Shown: positions 15,773 to 24,381, numbered from the stretch's first letter. The stretch: DNA of 64,000 bases from Clostridia bacterium (GCA_017473605.1 JAFUKM010000001.1:62001-126000); one strand, 5' to 3'. Notes: generated by a model not told the origin, from the letters alone. A program made the numbers and translations.

Positions 15773-15810
15773 GGGGATTGCCACGCCAATTACATTGGCT
15801 CGCAATGACA
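15773..15810. repeat. Dispersed palindromic repeat (ATTGC...GCAAT type)
   Basis: Nested inverted repeats: ATTGC (15777-15781) with GCAAT (15802-15806), and GCCAAT (15785-15790) with ATTGGC (15794-15799). The flanks read GGGG on one side and GACA on the other. This matches a short palindromic repeat found scattered in many bacterial genomes. It sits between the Nudix stop and its terminator. Confidence 0.6.
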
Positions 15811-15825
15811 GGCGGTGGCTCACCT

Positions 15826-16320
15826 CTAAATCTTTTTCTTCAATTCTCTTACGGCGTTGGTTAAGAAGTATTCCGCCGTCGTGCCTTTGCGGATAAGAGC
15901 AAGCGCTTCTTCGGGCGTACACCAACGCGCTTCCGATACTTCGTCTTCTTTCAGCTTGATTGCCTTATCTTCTACAATGACGATAAAGTTGAGCATAAGC
16001 ACTTCTTTCTTTTGATGATAGCGCGAAGACATATACTTGGCTTTCACTACGTCCAAACCAAGCTCTTCTTTGATTTCTCTGGGTATCGTTTTTTCGGCGT
16101 TTTCGCCTTTTTTGATGTATCCCGCAAATAAAATGAAATCGTCGTCTTCTACGTGTTTTGCAAGCAAAATTTTATCTTGCGCGCGGTTGGTTACTACCAT
16201 CGATACCGCTATGGAAAATTGCGGAAACATATACGCTTCGCATTTTCCGCAGTAGGGGATTAACCCTTCGTTTTCGCAAAACCGTAAACTCAATTTTTGT
16301 CCGCATTCCCTACAATACAT
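15826..16320 (-). CDS. Nudix hydrolase with N-terminal zinc ribbon
   Basis: A 164-residue protein. The N-terminus carries a zinc ribbon, CRECG and CGKC with CEN between. The Nudix box from GYIKKGENAEK through REIKEELGL matches Gx5Ex7REUxEExGU at every fixed position. A zinc ribbon ahead of a Nudix fold is the layout of NADH pyrophosphatase (NudC), but the NudC-specific SQPWPFPxS motif is absent, so the substrate is uncertain. The start has AAGGAG upstream. It has its own promoter and terminator. Confidence 0.85.
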   Translation of the reverse strand: MYCRECGQKLSLRFCENEGLIPYCGKCEAYMFPQFSIAVSMVVTNRAQDKILLAKHVEDDDFILFAGYIKKGENAEKTIPREIKEELGLDVVKAKYMSSRYHQKKEVLMLNFIVIVEDKAIKLKEDEVSEARWCTPEEALALIRKGTTAEYFLTNAVRELKKKI

Positions 16321-16375
16321 AATATATTCTCCTTATCCTATCTTGAAAAGCCGATTCCTCGGATTTTACAATATT

Positions 16376-16404
16376 ATCATACGCTTTTTTTGGCGCTTTG
16401 TCAA
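16376..16404 (-). promoter_or_regulatory. Promoter of the Nudix gene
   Basis: On the minus strand: TTGACA (16399-16404), 17 bases, TATGAT (16376-16381). Confidence 0.75.
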
Positions 16405-16478
16405 TAGCCGTAAAAAAGTTTTCACCAAAATTTTTAGCGATTTTTATCGTTTTGATGAAAAGTACGGGGCATATCGGC

Positions 16479-16507
16479 TTGACAAGGCTTGTAAAATAGG
16501 TTATAAT
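16479..16507 (+). promoter_or_regulatory. Consensus promoter of purA
   Basis: TTGACA (16479-16484), 17 bases, TATAAT (16502-16507). The leader of about 100 bases contains the small hairpin AACGG-AAGAAAAT-CCGTT, but no recognisable purine riboswitch. Confidence 0.85.
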
Positions 16508-16613
16508 AAATTGCTACAATATGCGTTGGCGTGTTTTTGTCGCGCAAAAAAACGGTGGCAACGGAAGAAAATCCGTTTTTCAAACAGGGAAAAAACAAAG
16601 GAGATATATAAAA

Positions 16614-17888
16614 ATGCTCACATCTATTTGCGGTATTAACTGGGGTGATGAAGGCAAGGGCCGTATGGTCGATTTGCTTTCGCAAAGCTTTGACGTGGTT
16701 TGCCGTTATCAAGGCGGTAACAACGCGGGACACACCGTTATCAACGAAAGGGGTAAATTCATTTTGAATTTGTTGCCTTCGGGGATTTTGCGTGAAGAAG
16801 TGGTCAACGTTATGGGTCCCGGTATGGTTATCGATATCAAACACCTTTGCGGCGAAATGGCGAAATTGCAAGAAGCGGGTATCAAAATTACCCCTGCAAA
16901 CTTGAAAATTTCCGACAGAGCCGTTATCACGATGCCCTATAACGTTTTGCAGGACTGCTTGGAAGAAGACCGCCTTGCAGGCAAAAAATTCGGCTCTACC
17001 CGTCGCGGTATCGCGCCCGTTTACGCGGATAAGTATTATAAAAAGGCGTTCCGTATGGGCGAGCTTTTGAATACGGAAAAATTGTACGCGCGCGTTGCGG
17101 ACATCGTAGAGTGGAAAAATCTTACCGTCGTCGGCGGCTATAAAGCGGAAGCGGTCAAGACGGAAGATATTATCGCATACTTTGAAGAATACGGTAAAAA
17201 ACTCGCTCCGTTCGTTTGCGACGTAGGCGAATTCTTGACGAAAGCCAACGACGAAGGCAAAAATATTATGTTCGAAGCGCAGCTTGGCGCAATGCGCGAT
17301 ATCGATTTCGGTATTCACCCTTACACGTCGTCGTCTTCGACGATTGCGGCGTACGCGCCCATCGGCGCAGGCGTGCCCCAACTCCAACTTGATAACTCTA
17401 TCGGTATTATGAAAGCATATTCTACCTGCGTGGGCGAAGGTCCTTTCACGGCGGAATATTTCGACGAAAAAGCGAAAAAGCTCCGTGATTTGGGCGGCGA
17501 ATACGGCGCGGCTACGGGCAGACCCAGAAGAGTAGGTCCTTTCGACGTAGTGGCTTCCCGTTACGGTATCCGTTGCCAAGGCGCAAAGGAAATTGCACTC
17601 ACGAAAATGGACGTGCTTTCCGCGTATGAAGAAATCGAAATTTGTACCGCTTACGAGCTGAACGGCAAGGTTATCCACGAATTCCCGTTCATCGACGTGC
17701 TCGACGATTGCAAACCGATTTTCGAAACGGTGAAGGGCTGGAATTGCGATATTTCGGGTTGCAGAAAGAAGGAAGATTTGCCCAAAGAAGCGCTTGACTA
17801 TATCGCGTATATCGAAAAGGCTTGCGGTTGTAAAATCAAATACGTATCCGTCGGCGCGGAACGCGACGCTTACGTGGAAATGTTCTAA
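16614..17888 (+). CDS. purA: Adenylosuccinate synthetase
   Basis: Joins IMP and aspartate using GTP, the first step from IMP to AMP. The start at 16614 has AAAGGAG ten bases upstream and gives MLTSICGINWGDEGKGRMVDLLSQ, with the GTP-binding GDEGKG at the N-terminus as usual. GGNNAGHTV, GSTRRGIAP, TGRPRRVG and the GTP-specificity region NGKVIHEFP are also present. Its 424 residues are normal. It is a single gene; purB is not adjacent. Confidence 0.96.
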   Translation: MLTSICGINWGDEGKGRMVDLLSQSFDVVCRYQGGNNAGHTVINERGKFILNLLPSGILREEVVNVMGPGMVIDIKHLCGEMAKLQEAGIKITPANLKISDRAVITMPYNVLQDCLEEDRLAGKKFGSTRRGIAPVYADKYYKKAFRMGELLNTEKLYARVADIVEWKNLTVVGGYKAEAVKTEDIIAYFEEYGKKLAPFVCDVGEFLTKANDEGKNIMFEAQLGAMRDIDFGIHPYTSSSSTIAAYAPIGAGVPQLQLDNSIGIMKAYSTCVGEGPFTAEYFDEKAKKLRDLGGEYGAATGRPRRVGPFDVVASRYGIRCQGAKEIALTKMDVLSAYEEIEICTAYELNGKVIHEFPFIDVLDDCKPIFETVKGWNCDISGCRKKEDLPKEALDYIAYIEKACGCKIKYVSVGAERDAYVEMF

Positions 17889-17905
17889 TAACGAAAAGAA
17901 TCATC

Positions 17906-17938
17906 AAACCCCGAACGGCAAACTGCCGTTCGGGGTTT
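17906..17938. terminator. Bidirectional terminator between purA and the Xre gene
   Basis: AAACCCCGAACGGCA (17906-17920), loop AAC, then TGCCGTTCGGGGTTT (17924-17938), followed by another T. Confidence 0.9.
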
Positions 17939-17943
17939 TGCGT

Positions 17944-18150
17944 TCAATATTCCGTTCTGCCGAGCAAATAATCGACGGACACGTCGAAATAATCGGCTAA
18001 TTTTACAAGCGTTTCAAGGCTTGGCTCGGACGAGCCGTTTTCATACCGTATATACGACGGCTGGGCAATTCCCAAGTACTCGGATAGTTGTCTTTGCGTA
18101 CATTTATTCATTTTTCTTTGCTCAATCAGTCTCTCTTGAAAAATTTTCAT
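17944..18150 (-). CDS. Small Xre-family repressor
   Basis: A 68-residue protein that is little more than a Cro/CI-type helix-turn-helix: QRQLSEYLGIAQPSYIRYENG, then SSEPSLETLVKLADYFDVSVDYLLGRTEY. The start at 18150 has AAAGGT upstream. It is divergent from the leucine-rich lipoprotein gene. The 90-base gap holds overlapping divergent promoters and two copies of ATAGC-N5-GCTAT, the likely binding sites. Autoregulation plus control of the lipoprotein is inferred from this layout. Confidence 0.85.
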   Translation of the reverse strand: MKIFQERLIEQRKMNKCTQRQLSEYLGIAQPSYIRYENGSSEPSLETLVKLADYFDVSVDYLLGRTEY

Positions 18151-18167
18151 TTTTTTACCTTTTGTTC

Positions 18168-18196
18168 TTGACAATTATAGCATTTTGCTATATAAT
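18168..18196 (+). promoter_or_regulatory. Promoter of the LRR lipoprotein, overlapping the Xre promoter
   Basis: TTGACA (18168-18173), 17 bases, TATAAT (18191-18196). On the other strand TATAAT lies at 18174-18179, inside the spacer, so the two promoters interleave. Confidence 0.8.
18177..18191. promoter_or_regulatory. Candidate Xre operator 1
   Basis: ATAGCA-TTT-TGCTAT is a perfect inverted repeat placed inside the promoter spacer. It also overlaps the divergent -10 box. Confidence 0.65.
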
Positions 18197-18208
18197 CTAT
18201 ACAAGAAT

Positions 18209-18223
18209 ATAGCGTATTGCTAT
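18209..18223. promoter_or_regulatory. Candidate Xre operator 2
   Basis: ATAGCG-TAT-TGCTAT has the same arms and spacing as operator 1. Its centre is 32 bases downstream, about three helical turns, in the transcribed leader. Confidence 0.65.
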
Positions 18224-18240
18224 CAAAAGGAGTGAACATT

Positions 18241-19479
18241 ATGAAAAAGAAGATGTGGGTTTTGGGATTGGCGGCGCTTTGCGCAGGTGTTTTGACGGTA
18301 GGTTTGGTCGGTTGCGGCGACGGCGATGGGGGAGAAACGACGGACGACGGCACGCACAATTATGACCAGCATACGTTTGTCGACGGCGTTTGCGTATGCG
18401 GGGCGGACGAATTGGTGTATACGCTCAGCGAAGACGGTACGTATTATATCGTAACGAAAGCGACGGCGGGGATGAGTTTAACTACGGGCAATTTGGTTAT
18501 TCCCGATACGTATAAGGAAAAACCCGTACGGGAAATTGCCGACCAAGCGTTTCACGGTTATAGGAATATAACGGGGATAACGATTGGCGACAACGTAACG
18601 AAAATCGGCGTACAGGCGTTTACGCTTTGTAACAAGGTTACGAACGTAGACTTGGGCAGCGGCTTGGAAACGATTGAAAGGTCGGCGTTTGAACAGTGTG
18701 AAAAATTGGAAGCGGTTACTTTGCCCGAAAGCATTAAAACGATTGGAGATTCGGCGTTTCGGAATACGCCGATAAAAGAAATCACCCTTCCGTATACGGT
18801 AGAAACGGTTGGGAAAGGCGTATTTGACAGCAATAAAGCGTTGACCTACGCCAAAATTAACGGAAACGATACCGAATTTGACGGAACGCCGTTTACGGGT
18901 TGTACCAATTTGGCAAAGGTTACGTTTGAATCGAGCGTAACGCGTATTGACGACGAATTGTTGCTGGGTTGTACGGGCTTGACGGTAGTCGAGTGGTCGG
19001 ATAACGTGAAAAGCATTGGTAAGAAAGCGTTTTCGGGATGTAGCGCTTTGACGAGCGTTTCGCTCCCTTACGGCTTAGAAACGATTGGTGACGGCGCGTT
19101 TTCCGCCACGGGTTTGACGGAAATCGTTATTCCCAATACCGTTGAAACCGTCGGTAAATCTGCTTTTTCGGGTTGTGCAAGCTTGACGAGCGCAACGCTC
19201 AGTATCAAGATGACAGTGATTGAAGATTATACGTTTAAGGGTACGGGCTTTACGAGTTATACCGTTCCGGACGGTATTCAATATATCAACCCGCTTGCTT
19301 TTCAGGATTGTACGGCGTTGGCGAGCGTAATAATTCCCAAGAGCGTGAAGGGGATTTACAGGGCGTTCTCGGGGTCGGGCTTAACGGACGTGTATTATAA
19401 AGGCTCGTGGACGGAATGGGGAGAAATCGAATTGAGTGACAGTACCGTACAGAAAGCGACGATGCATTACGACGTATAA
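18241..19479 (+). CDS. BspA-type leucine-rich repeat lipoprotein
   Basis: A 412-residue surface lipoprotein. The signal peptide MKKKMWVLGLAALCAG ends in the lipobox LVGC (Cys about residue 24), followed by an acidic Gly-rich linker. The body is a run of about ten LRR_5 (BspA-like) repeats, such as ITIGDNVTKIGVQAFTLC and VSLPYGLETIGDGAFSA, with the core xxxIPxxVxxIGxxAFxxC. Such proteins bind host or bacterial surfaces in other species; the ligand here is unknown. The start at 18241 has AAAGGAG upstream. The divergent Xre gene and two operators suggest switched expression. Confidence 0.88.
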   Translation: MKKKMWVLGLAALCAGVLTVGLVGCGDGDGGETTDDGTHNYDQHTFVDGVCVCGADELVYTLSEDGTYYIVTKATAGMSLTTGNLVIPDTYKEKPVREIADQAFHGYRNITGITIGDNVTKIGVQAFTLCNKVTNVDLGSGLETIERSAFEQCEKLEAVTLPESIKTIGDSAFRNTPIKEITLPYTVETVGKGVFDSNKALTYAKINGNDTEFDGTPFTGCTNLAKVTFESSVTRIDDELLLGCTGLTVVEWSDNVKSIGKKAFSGCSALTSVSLPYGLETIGDGAFSATGLTEIVIPNTVETVGKSAFSGCASLTSATLSIKMTVIEDYTFKGTGFTSYTVPDGIQYINPLAFQDCTALASVIIPKSVKGIYRAFSGSGLTDVYYKGSWTEWGEIELSDSTVQKATMHYDV

Positions 19480-19506
19480 AATCAAATCTAAAACGGACGA
19501 AAGAAT

Positions 19507-19536
19507 ATACAGCCGCGGCGAACGCCGCGGCTGTAT
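19507..19536 (+). terminator. Terminator of the LRR lipoprotein gene
   Basis: ATACAGCCGCGGCG (19507-19520) pairs with CGCCGCGGCTGTAT (19523-19536). The T-run after it is weak. Confidence 0.65.
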
Positions 19537-19613
19537 CGTTTATCTATACGCTACGCGCATACCTGTCATAAAAAATAATTAGCTATTTTCCATAATTTTT
19601 TCTTTTGCAACGC

Positions 19614-19642
19614 TTGAAAAAGGTAAACGCATATGTTATAAT
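19614..19642 (+). promoter_or_regulatory. Promoter of ddh
   Basis: TTGAAA (19614-19619), 17 bases, TATAAT (19637-19642). Confidence 0.75.
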
Positions 19643-19679
19643 GTAATACAGTAAACCAAATTGTTGGGAGAATAAGAAA

Positions 19680-20663
19680 ATGCCTATTCGTATCGGTATT
19701 TACGGTTACGGTAACCTTGGCAAGGGCGTAGAACTTGCTATAAGACAAAACGAAGATATGGAGTGCGTAGGGGTATTTACCCGTCGCAATCCCGAATCGG
19801 TGCAAACGTTGACGGGGATTCCCGTATATTCCGCGGACAAAGTAACGGAAATGACGGATAAAATCGACGTGATGATTCTTTGCGGCGGCAGTTCTACCGA
19901 TTTGCCCAAGCAAACGCCGTACCTTGCGCAATATTTTAACGTGGTGGACAGCTTCGACACCCACGCGAAAATTTCCGAGCATTTGAAAAACGTACAGGCG
20001 GCGGCGGAAAAAGCGCAAAAGACGGCGATGATTTCCGTGGGCTGGGACCCCGGTATGTTCTCGCTTGCCCGCGCGTATTCGGGCGCTATCCTTTCGCAGG
20101 GTAAGGATTATACCTTTTGGGGAAAGGGGGTCAGTCAAGGACACTCGGACGCGATTCGCCGAATTGAAGGCGTAGCCGACGCAAAACAATACACGATTCC
20201 CGTGGAAGCCGCCTTGCAACGGGTAAGAAACGGGGAATCGCCCGATTTTACCGTAAGGGAAAAACATAAACGAGAGTGTTTCGTCGTGCTCAAAGACGGC
20301 GCGAACGCCGAAAAGGTGGAAACGGCTATCAAGACGATGCCCCATTATTTCGACGAATACGATACGACGGTGCATTTCATATCGCAGCAGGAGCTGAACG
20401 AAAAGCACGGCGGACTTCCCCACGGCGGCAGCGTTATCCGCAACGGCGTTACGGGCAAGAACGGGGAAAACAAACACGTTATCGAATACCGTATCAAGCT
20501 CGATTCCAACGCGGAATTTACTTCTTCCGTATTGGTGGCGTGCGCGAGAGCGGTTTACCGTATGCATAAGGACGGGAATTTCGGTTGCAAGACGATGCTC
20601 GACGTTGCGCCCGTGTATTTGATGAAAGAAACGAGAGAAACGGCGATTGCAAAACTGTTATAA
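19680..20663 (+). CDS. ddh: meso-Diaminopimelate D-dehydrogenase
   Basis: NADPH-dependent one-step conversion of tetrahydrodipicolinate and ammonia to meso-diaminopimelate, for lysine and peptidoglycan. The 327 residues match the family. The N-terminal Rossmann motif is GIYGYGNLGKG, followed by CGGSSTDLPKQTP. VGWDPGMFSLAR and WGKGVSQGHSDAIRRIEGV carry the substrate-binding residues of Ddh. It suggests that the organism can bypass the acetylated or succinylated DAP routes and has a meso-DAP cell wall. It has its own promoter and terminator. Confidence 0.95.
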   Translation: MPIRIGIYGYGNLGKGVELAIRQNEDMECVGVFTRRNPESVQTLTGIPVYSADKVTEMTDKIDVMILCGGSSTDLPKQTPYLAQYFNVVDSFDTHAKISEHLKNVQAAAEKAQKTAMISVGWDPGMFSLARAYSGAILSQGKDYTFWGKGVSQGHSDAIRRIEGVADAKQYTIPVEAALQRVRNGESPDFTVREKHKRECFVVLKDGANAEKVETAIKTMPHYFDEYDTTVHFISQQELNEKHGGLPHGGSVIRNGVTGKNGENKHVIEYRIKLDSNAEFTSSVLVACARAVYRMHKDGNFGCKTMLDVAPVYLMKETRETAIAKLL

Positions 20664-20676
20664 TCAATCAAAACGG

Positions 20677-20706
20677 AAAACTTCCGATTGTGGTCGGGAG
20701 TTTTTC
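20677..20706 (+). terminator. Terminator of ddh
   Basis: AAAACTTCCGA (20677-20687) pairs with TCGGGAGTTTT (20694-20704) with one G-U pair. Five T residues (20701-20705) end the structure. Confidence 0.8.
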
Positions 20707-20727
20707 TCGTAAAAAGGAGAGTCAAAT

Positions 20728-23301
20728 ATGGGACTTGGGATGAGAAAAATTTGGCGGGAAATTGAAAAGGATTCGAAAAAGAGCCAAAAGGAAAAATTGA
20801 ATGAAATGCAAGAAAAGGCGGAAAAAGGGGACGTAGAGTCTATTCGCAAACTTGCGACGTTCTATCGTTTGGGCTCTCACGCGTACGGCATAAAAGAAAA
20901 CGAGAAAAAGGCGTTGGCGCTTTGGGAACAGGGGGCTGCGCTCGGCGACGCGGAGTGCGCGATGGAGCTTGCCGCGTATCTTGCGCCCGCGCTGCAAAAC
21001 AACGTGATAATAGGGGGTTCTCCTTATTTAGACGCCTTCGGGAAAAAAGTAAACGAAAAAACCAAACAAAAAATTTACGATTTGTATACAATCGCGGCGA
21101 AGGCGGGCAATACGTTTGCGATGGAAATTATGGTCGCCTTGGAAACGGATTGGAGAAAAAAGACCTATTGGACGACGAAAGCGGCGGAAAACGGCTCGTG
21201 GAAAATGCAAATCCAAAAAGTCAACGAATACTTAAATAAAGACAACGAAAAATGCTTGTATTGGCTGAAAACGTTGCTGGATAACGAGAAGGTAAAATAT
21301 TATCAAAACAATGTTAGCGGCAGCGCGTGGGAAGTACGATTATTTTTACACAATCAAGACGAGCTTTTGAAAGAGTGTTTGAATACATACGGTTTGATTC
21401 CCGTGAAAATGGGCGAAGACGTGGGCAAAGACTACGTGGAGAAATTCCGTCAAGGCGCGTTTGTTTCCACGCTGTACGTGCCCTATTTTGACAGGGTAAG
21501 ATTGTTCGAATATTTGCAGGCGCATAAGCACGACGGTAACGAAACGGCGTTTTTGTACGCCCGTTGCAAGAATTTGGGGGACGGTTGCGAAAAGAACGAC
21601 GCCGAAGCGGTTGCGCTTTATCAAACGCTTGCAGACAAAGGCTACGCGCCCGCGCAAAACAATATGGGGGTTTGTTACTATTACGGCGACGGCGTGGAAA
21701 AAGACTACGACAAGTCGGCGGTGTGGTGCGAAAAAGCGGCGTTGCAAGGTTACGCGCCCGCACAAGACAACTTGGGGCAGTGTTATTATGACGGCGAAGG
21801 CGTAAAACAAGATTATACCAAAGCGGCGGAGTGGTACGAAAAAGCGGCGGCGCAAGGCTATGTAAGTGCGCAAAGACATTTGGGGTATTGTTACGATAAA
21901 GGTGACGGCGTAAAACAAGATTATACCAAGGCGGTAGAGTGGTACGAAAAGGCGGCGGTGCAAGGCGACTTGTGGGCGCAAAACAATTTGGGTGTTTGTT
22001 ATGAATACGGCAACGGCGTAAAACAAGATTATACCAAGGCGGTAGAGTGGTACGAAAAAGCGGCGGCGCAAGGCAATGTAAGTGCGCAATGTAATTTGGG
22101 CTTTTGTTATGAATACGGCAACGGCGTAAAACAAGATTATGTCAAGGCGGCGGAGTGGTACGAAAAGGCGGCGTTGCAAGGTCTGGCAAGAGCGCAAAAC
22201 AATTTGGGGGTTTGTTATGAATACGGCAACGGCGTAAAACAAGATTATACCAAAGCGGCGGAGTGGTACGAAAAGGCGGCGGTGCAAGGCGACTTGTGGG
22301 CGCAAAACAATTTGGGTGTTTGTTATTATAACGGCAACGGCGTAAAACAGGATTACGCCAAAGCGGTGGAGTGGTACGAAAAGGCGGCGTTGCAAGGCTA
22401 CGCGCCCGCACAAAGACGTTTGGGGTATTGTTACGATAAAGGTGACGGCGTCAAACAAGATTATACCAAGGCGGTAGAGTGGTACGAAAAGGCGGCGTTG
22501 CAAGGTCTGGCAAGAGCGCAAAACAATTTGGGGATTTGCTACAAAAAGGGCGAAGGCGTAAAACAGGATTACGCCAAAGCGGTGGAGTGGTACGAAAAGG
22601 CGGCTTTACAAGGAGACACCGACGCGCAATATAATTTGGGGCTTTGCTACTACAACGGCGAAGGCGTAAAACAGGATTATACCAAGGCGGTGGAGTGGTT
22701 CAGAAAAGCGGACGCGCAAGGCAACGATAGCGCGACGAACGCTTTGGGCGTTTGTTACGAATACAGCAGGGGCGTAACGAAGAGCGATACGAGCGCGTTT
22801 TTGTACTATCAAAAAGCGGCAAAAAACGGCAACGAAAGGGCAATGAGGAATTTGGGCATCTGCTACGAACACGGCAAAGGTGTTGCCAAAAATCCGATGG
22901 AAGCGTTTTCTTGGTATTATAAGGCGGCGTGGAAAGACGAACCCAGAGCAATGCTCTATTTGGGGAATTGTTACAAGAACGGCGTCGGCACTGTAAAAAA
23001 TCTTTCTTTGTCTACAACGTGGTATAAAAAAGCCGTTGCGAAATGGGAAAAAGCCGTTGCGGACGGAAACGCAGACGCTATGAATATGTTGGGCGTATGC
23101 TATGGGAACGGGAGCGGCATCGTTGAAAATAAATTTACGGCGTTTTCCTACTTCAAAAAGGCGGCGGAAAAGGGCGATATAGACGGTATGTACAATCTCG
23201 GGCTGTGCTATGAAAACGGCTTTGGAACGGCGAAAAATCCCGTGCTTGCCAAGCAATGGAAGGATAAGGCTTTGGCAAAGGGTTACGTTGTTGAGAACTA
23301 A
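20728..23301 (+). CDS. Sel1-like repeat protein with a uniform repeat array
   Basis: An 857-residue cytoplasmic protein with no signal peptide or membrane helix. After a 280-residue N-terminal region with degenerate repeats, about 15 Sel1/TPR-like units of 36 residues run from about residue 292 to the C-terminus. Nine consecutive units (about 21,800-22,730) begin with VKQDY and differ at few positions; the 108-base period is also clear in the DNA. Sel1 repeats form alpha-solenoids that bind other proteins. The partner is unknown. The start has AAAAGGAG upstream. The flanking units near the ends are diverged, so the middle array looks recently expanded. Confidence 0.9.
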   Translation: MGLGMRKIWREIEKDSKKSQKEKLNEMQEKAEKGDVESIRKLATFYRLGSHAYGIKENEKKALALWEQGAALGDAECAMELAAYLAPALQNNVIIGGSPYLDAFGKKVNEKTKQKIYDLYTIAAKAGNTFAMEIMVALETDWRKKTYWTTKAAENGSWKMQIQKVNEYLNKDNEKCLYWLKTLLDNEKVKYYQNNVSGSAWEVRLFLHNQDELLKECLNTYGLIPVKMGEDVGKDYVEKFRQGAFVSTLYVPYFDRVRLFEYLQAHKHDGNETAFLYARCKNLGDGCEKNDAEAVALYQTLADKGYAPAQNNMGVCYYYGDGVEKDYDKSAVWCEKAALQGYAPAQDNLGQCYYDGEGVKQDYTKAAEWYEKAAAQGYVSAQRHLGYCYDKGDGVKQDYTKAVEWYEKAAVQGDLWAQNNLGVCYEYGNGVKQDYTKAVEWYEKAAAQGNVSAQCNLGFCYEYGNGVKQDYVKAAEWYEKAALQGLARAQNNLGVCYEYGNGVKQDYTKAAEWYEKAAVQGDLWAQNNLGVCYYNGNGVKQDYAKAVEWYEKAALQGYAPAQRRLGYCYDKGDGVKQDYTKAVEWYEKAALQGLARAQNNLGICYKKGEGVKQDYAKAVEWYEKAALQGDTDAQYNLGLCYYNGEGVKQDYTKAVEWFRKADAQGNDSATNALGVCYEYSRGVTKSDTSAFLYYQKAAKNGNERAMRNLGICYEHGKGVAKNPMEAFSWYYKAAWKDEPRAMLYLGNCYKNGVGTVKNLSLSTTWYKKAVAKWEKAVADGNADAMNMLGVCYGNGSGIVENKFTAFSYFKKAAEKGDIDGMYNLGLCYENGFGTAKNPVLAKQWKDKALAKGYVVEN

Positions 23302-23306
23302 AAACG

Positions 23307-23334
23307 AAAGGACTTCACAAAGAAGTCCTTTTTT
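23307..23334 (+). terminator. Terminator of the Sel1-repeat gene
   Basis: AAAGGACTTC (23307-23316), loop ACAAA, then GAAGTCCTTT (23322-23331), ending in six T residues. Confidence 0.9.
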
Positions 23335-23373
23335 CGTGATAAAATCCGTTTTGGGAAAACATAGTAAAGTCAG

Positions 23374-23402
23374 TTGACAAAATTTTCCTGATTTAGTATA
23401 AT
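23374..23402 (+). promoter_or_regulatory. Promoter of the YwaF-like gene
   Basis: TTGACA (23374-23379), 17 bases, TATAAT (23397-23402). Confidence 0.85.
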
Positions 23403-23437
23403 AAGCGGGTAGTGCGAACGCATACGAAGGAGTTTTT

Positions 23438-24274
23438 ATGGTTTACGAATATTATCACGAAGGTTTTTTCGGGTATAGCCTGGAAAAGGATTTCAACTAT
23501 TGGTCGTTGGCGCATTTTTTGCCGATTATCCTGCTTTGCGTGGGGATATGGCTTACGTATCGCTACCGTGAAAAAATCAAGAACTGCAAATGGGAACAAA
23601 ATATCCGTTTTATTATCGGCGCGGTATTGATTTTCACGGAAGCGTTCTATTATTGGCGACTTTTGTACGTGGGCAATTCGGGCAAGGACTTTCAAATGAT
23701 TGCCTATTTGCCGTTGCAGGTATGCGAATGGTCGGCGTTTATCGCGGCGTTTATGGTGATGAAAAAGAGCAAGCATATGTTCGACGTTTGTTATTACATA
23801 TGCTTGACGTTGGGGATTATTCCCTTTTTCATGCCTGCCGTTATCGAATACACGGGTCCCGGCTACGCGCGGTATTACCAATTTTGGCTGGAACATTTAG
23901 TGCCCGTATACGCGGTGTTCTATATGATGTTCGTGCACGGGTTTAAAGCGGATTATAAAAAGATATGGAAGCCCTTTTCGGTACTTGCCGTGCTTGCGGT
24001 GTTTGCGATTATCGCCAATACGCGTATCGAGGGCGCAAACTTTATGTATCTTGCCGCGGGTACGGACGGGGATTCGATTGCCAATATTTTACCCGAAAAC
24101 ATTTGGGTGCGGTTGGTACTGTATATAGGTATTTTAATCGTATTGTTTACGCTTATTTCCCTGCCGCAAATTATCTCGCAAATTCGCGCTTATAAAAAGA
24201 AAAAAGCGGCGCGGCTTGCGGAAGAAAACGAAGCGGTTGTAGAAGTTGCGGTGACGGAAGAAAAAGAAGAATAA
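23438..24274 (+). CDS. YwaF/TMEM164-like integral membrane protein
   Basis: A 278-residue protein with about seven membrane helices. The polar pattern YLPLQVCEWSAF in one helix and YYQFWLEHLVPVYAVFYMMF in another resemble the YwaF (TIGR02206) family, which is related to eukaryotic TMEM164. The C-terminus is a charged cytoplasmic tail (KKKKAARLAEENEAVVEV). TMEM164 is an acyltransferase in animals, but the bacterial function is not established. The start has AAGGAG upstream. It is a single gene with its own promoter and terminator. Confidence 0.75.
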   Translation: MVYEYYHEGFFGYSLEKDFNYWSLAHFLPIILLCVGIWLTYRYREKIKNCKWEQNIRFIIGAVLIFTEAFYYWRLLYVGNSGKDFQMIAYLPLQVCEWSAFIAAFMVMKKSKHMFDVCYYICLTLGIIPFFMPAVIEYTGPGYARYYQFWLEHLVPVYAVFYMMFVHGFKADYKKIWKPFSVLAVLAVFAIIANTRIEGANFMYLAAGTDGDSIANILPENIWVRLVLYIGILIVLFTLISLPQIISQIRAYKKKKAARLAEENEAVVEVAVTEEKEE

Positions 24275-24280
24275 ATACAA

Positions 24281-24310
24281 ACGGGAGTTTCGAAAAACCG
24301 AAACTCCCGT
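24281..24310. terminator. Terminator, possibly the original shared end of radA
   Basis: ACGGGAGTTTCG (24281-24292) pairs with CGAAACTCCCGT (24299-24310), with T-rich DNA after it. It follows the YwaF-like gene. It also lies just beyond the detached radA tail, so it may once have ended radA from the other side. Confidence 0.8.
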
Positions 24311-24338
24311 TTTCGTTTGTTATGGGATTTATTCTTTG

Positions 24339-24381
24339 CGCAAGTGCAAGGCTTTTATCATTTGACCCACATATTGCACGG
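24339..24381. repeat. Direct repeat 1: detached copy of the radA 3' end
   Basis: These 43 bases are identical to 25365-25407, inside the last codons of radA. Read on the minus strand in the radA frame they encode QYVGQMIKALHLR. Here they are followed by Lys, Glu and a stop instead of PAPTMS. Together the two copies bracket a segment of about 1 kb. Confidence 0.85.

Noticed and set aside
21790..22735. CRISPR-like regular repeats
   Set aside because: The period is 108 bases, the frame is open throughout, and the units encode Sel1 repeats. There are no spacers.
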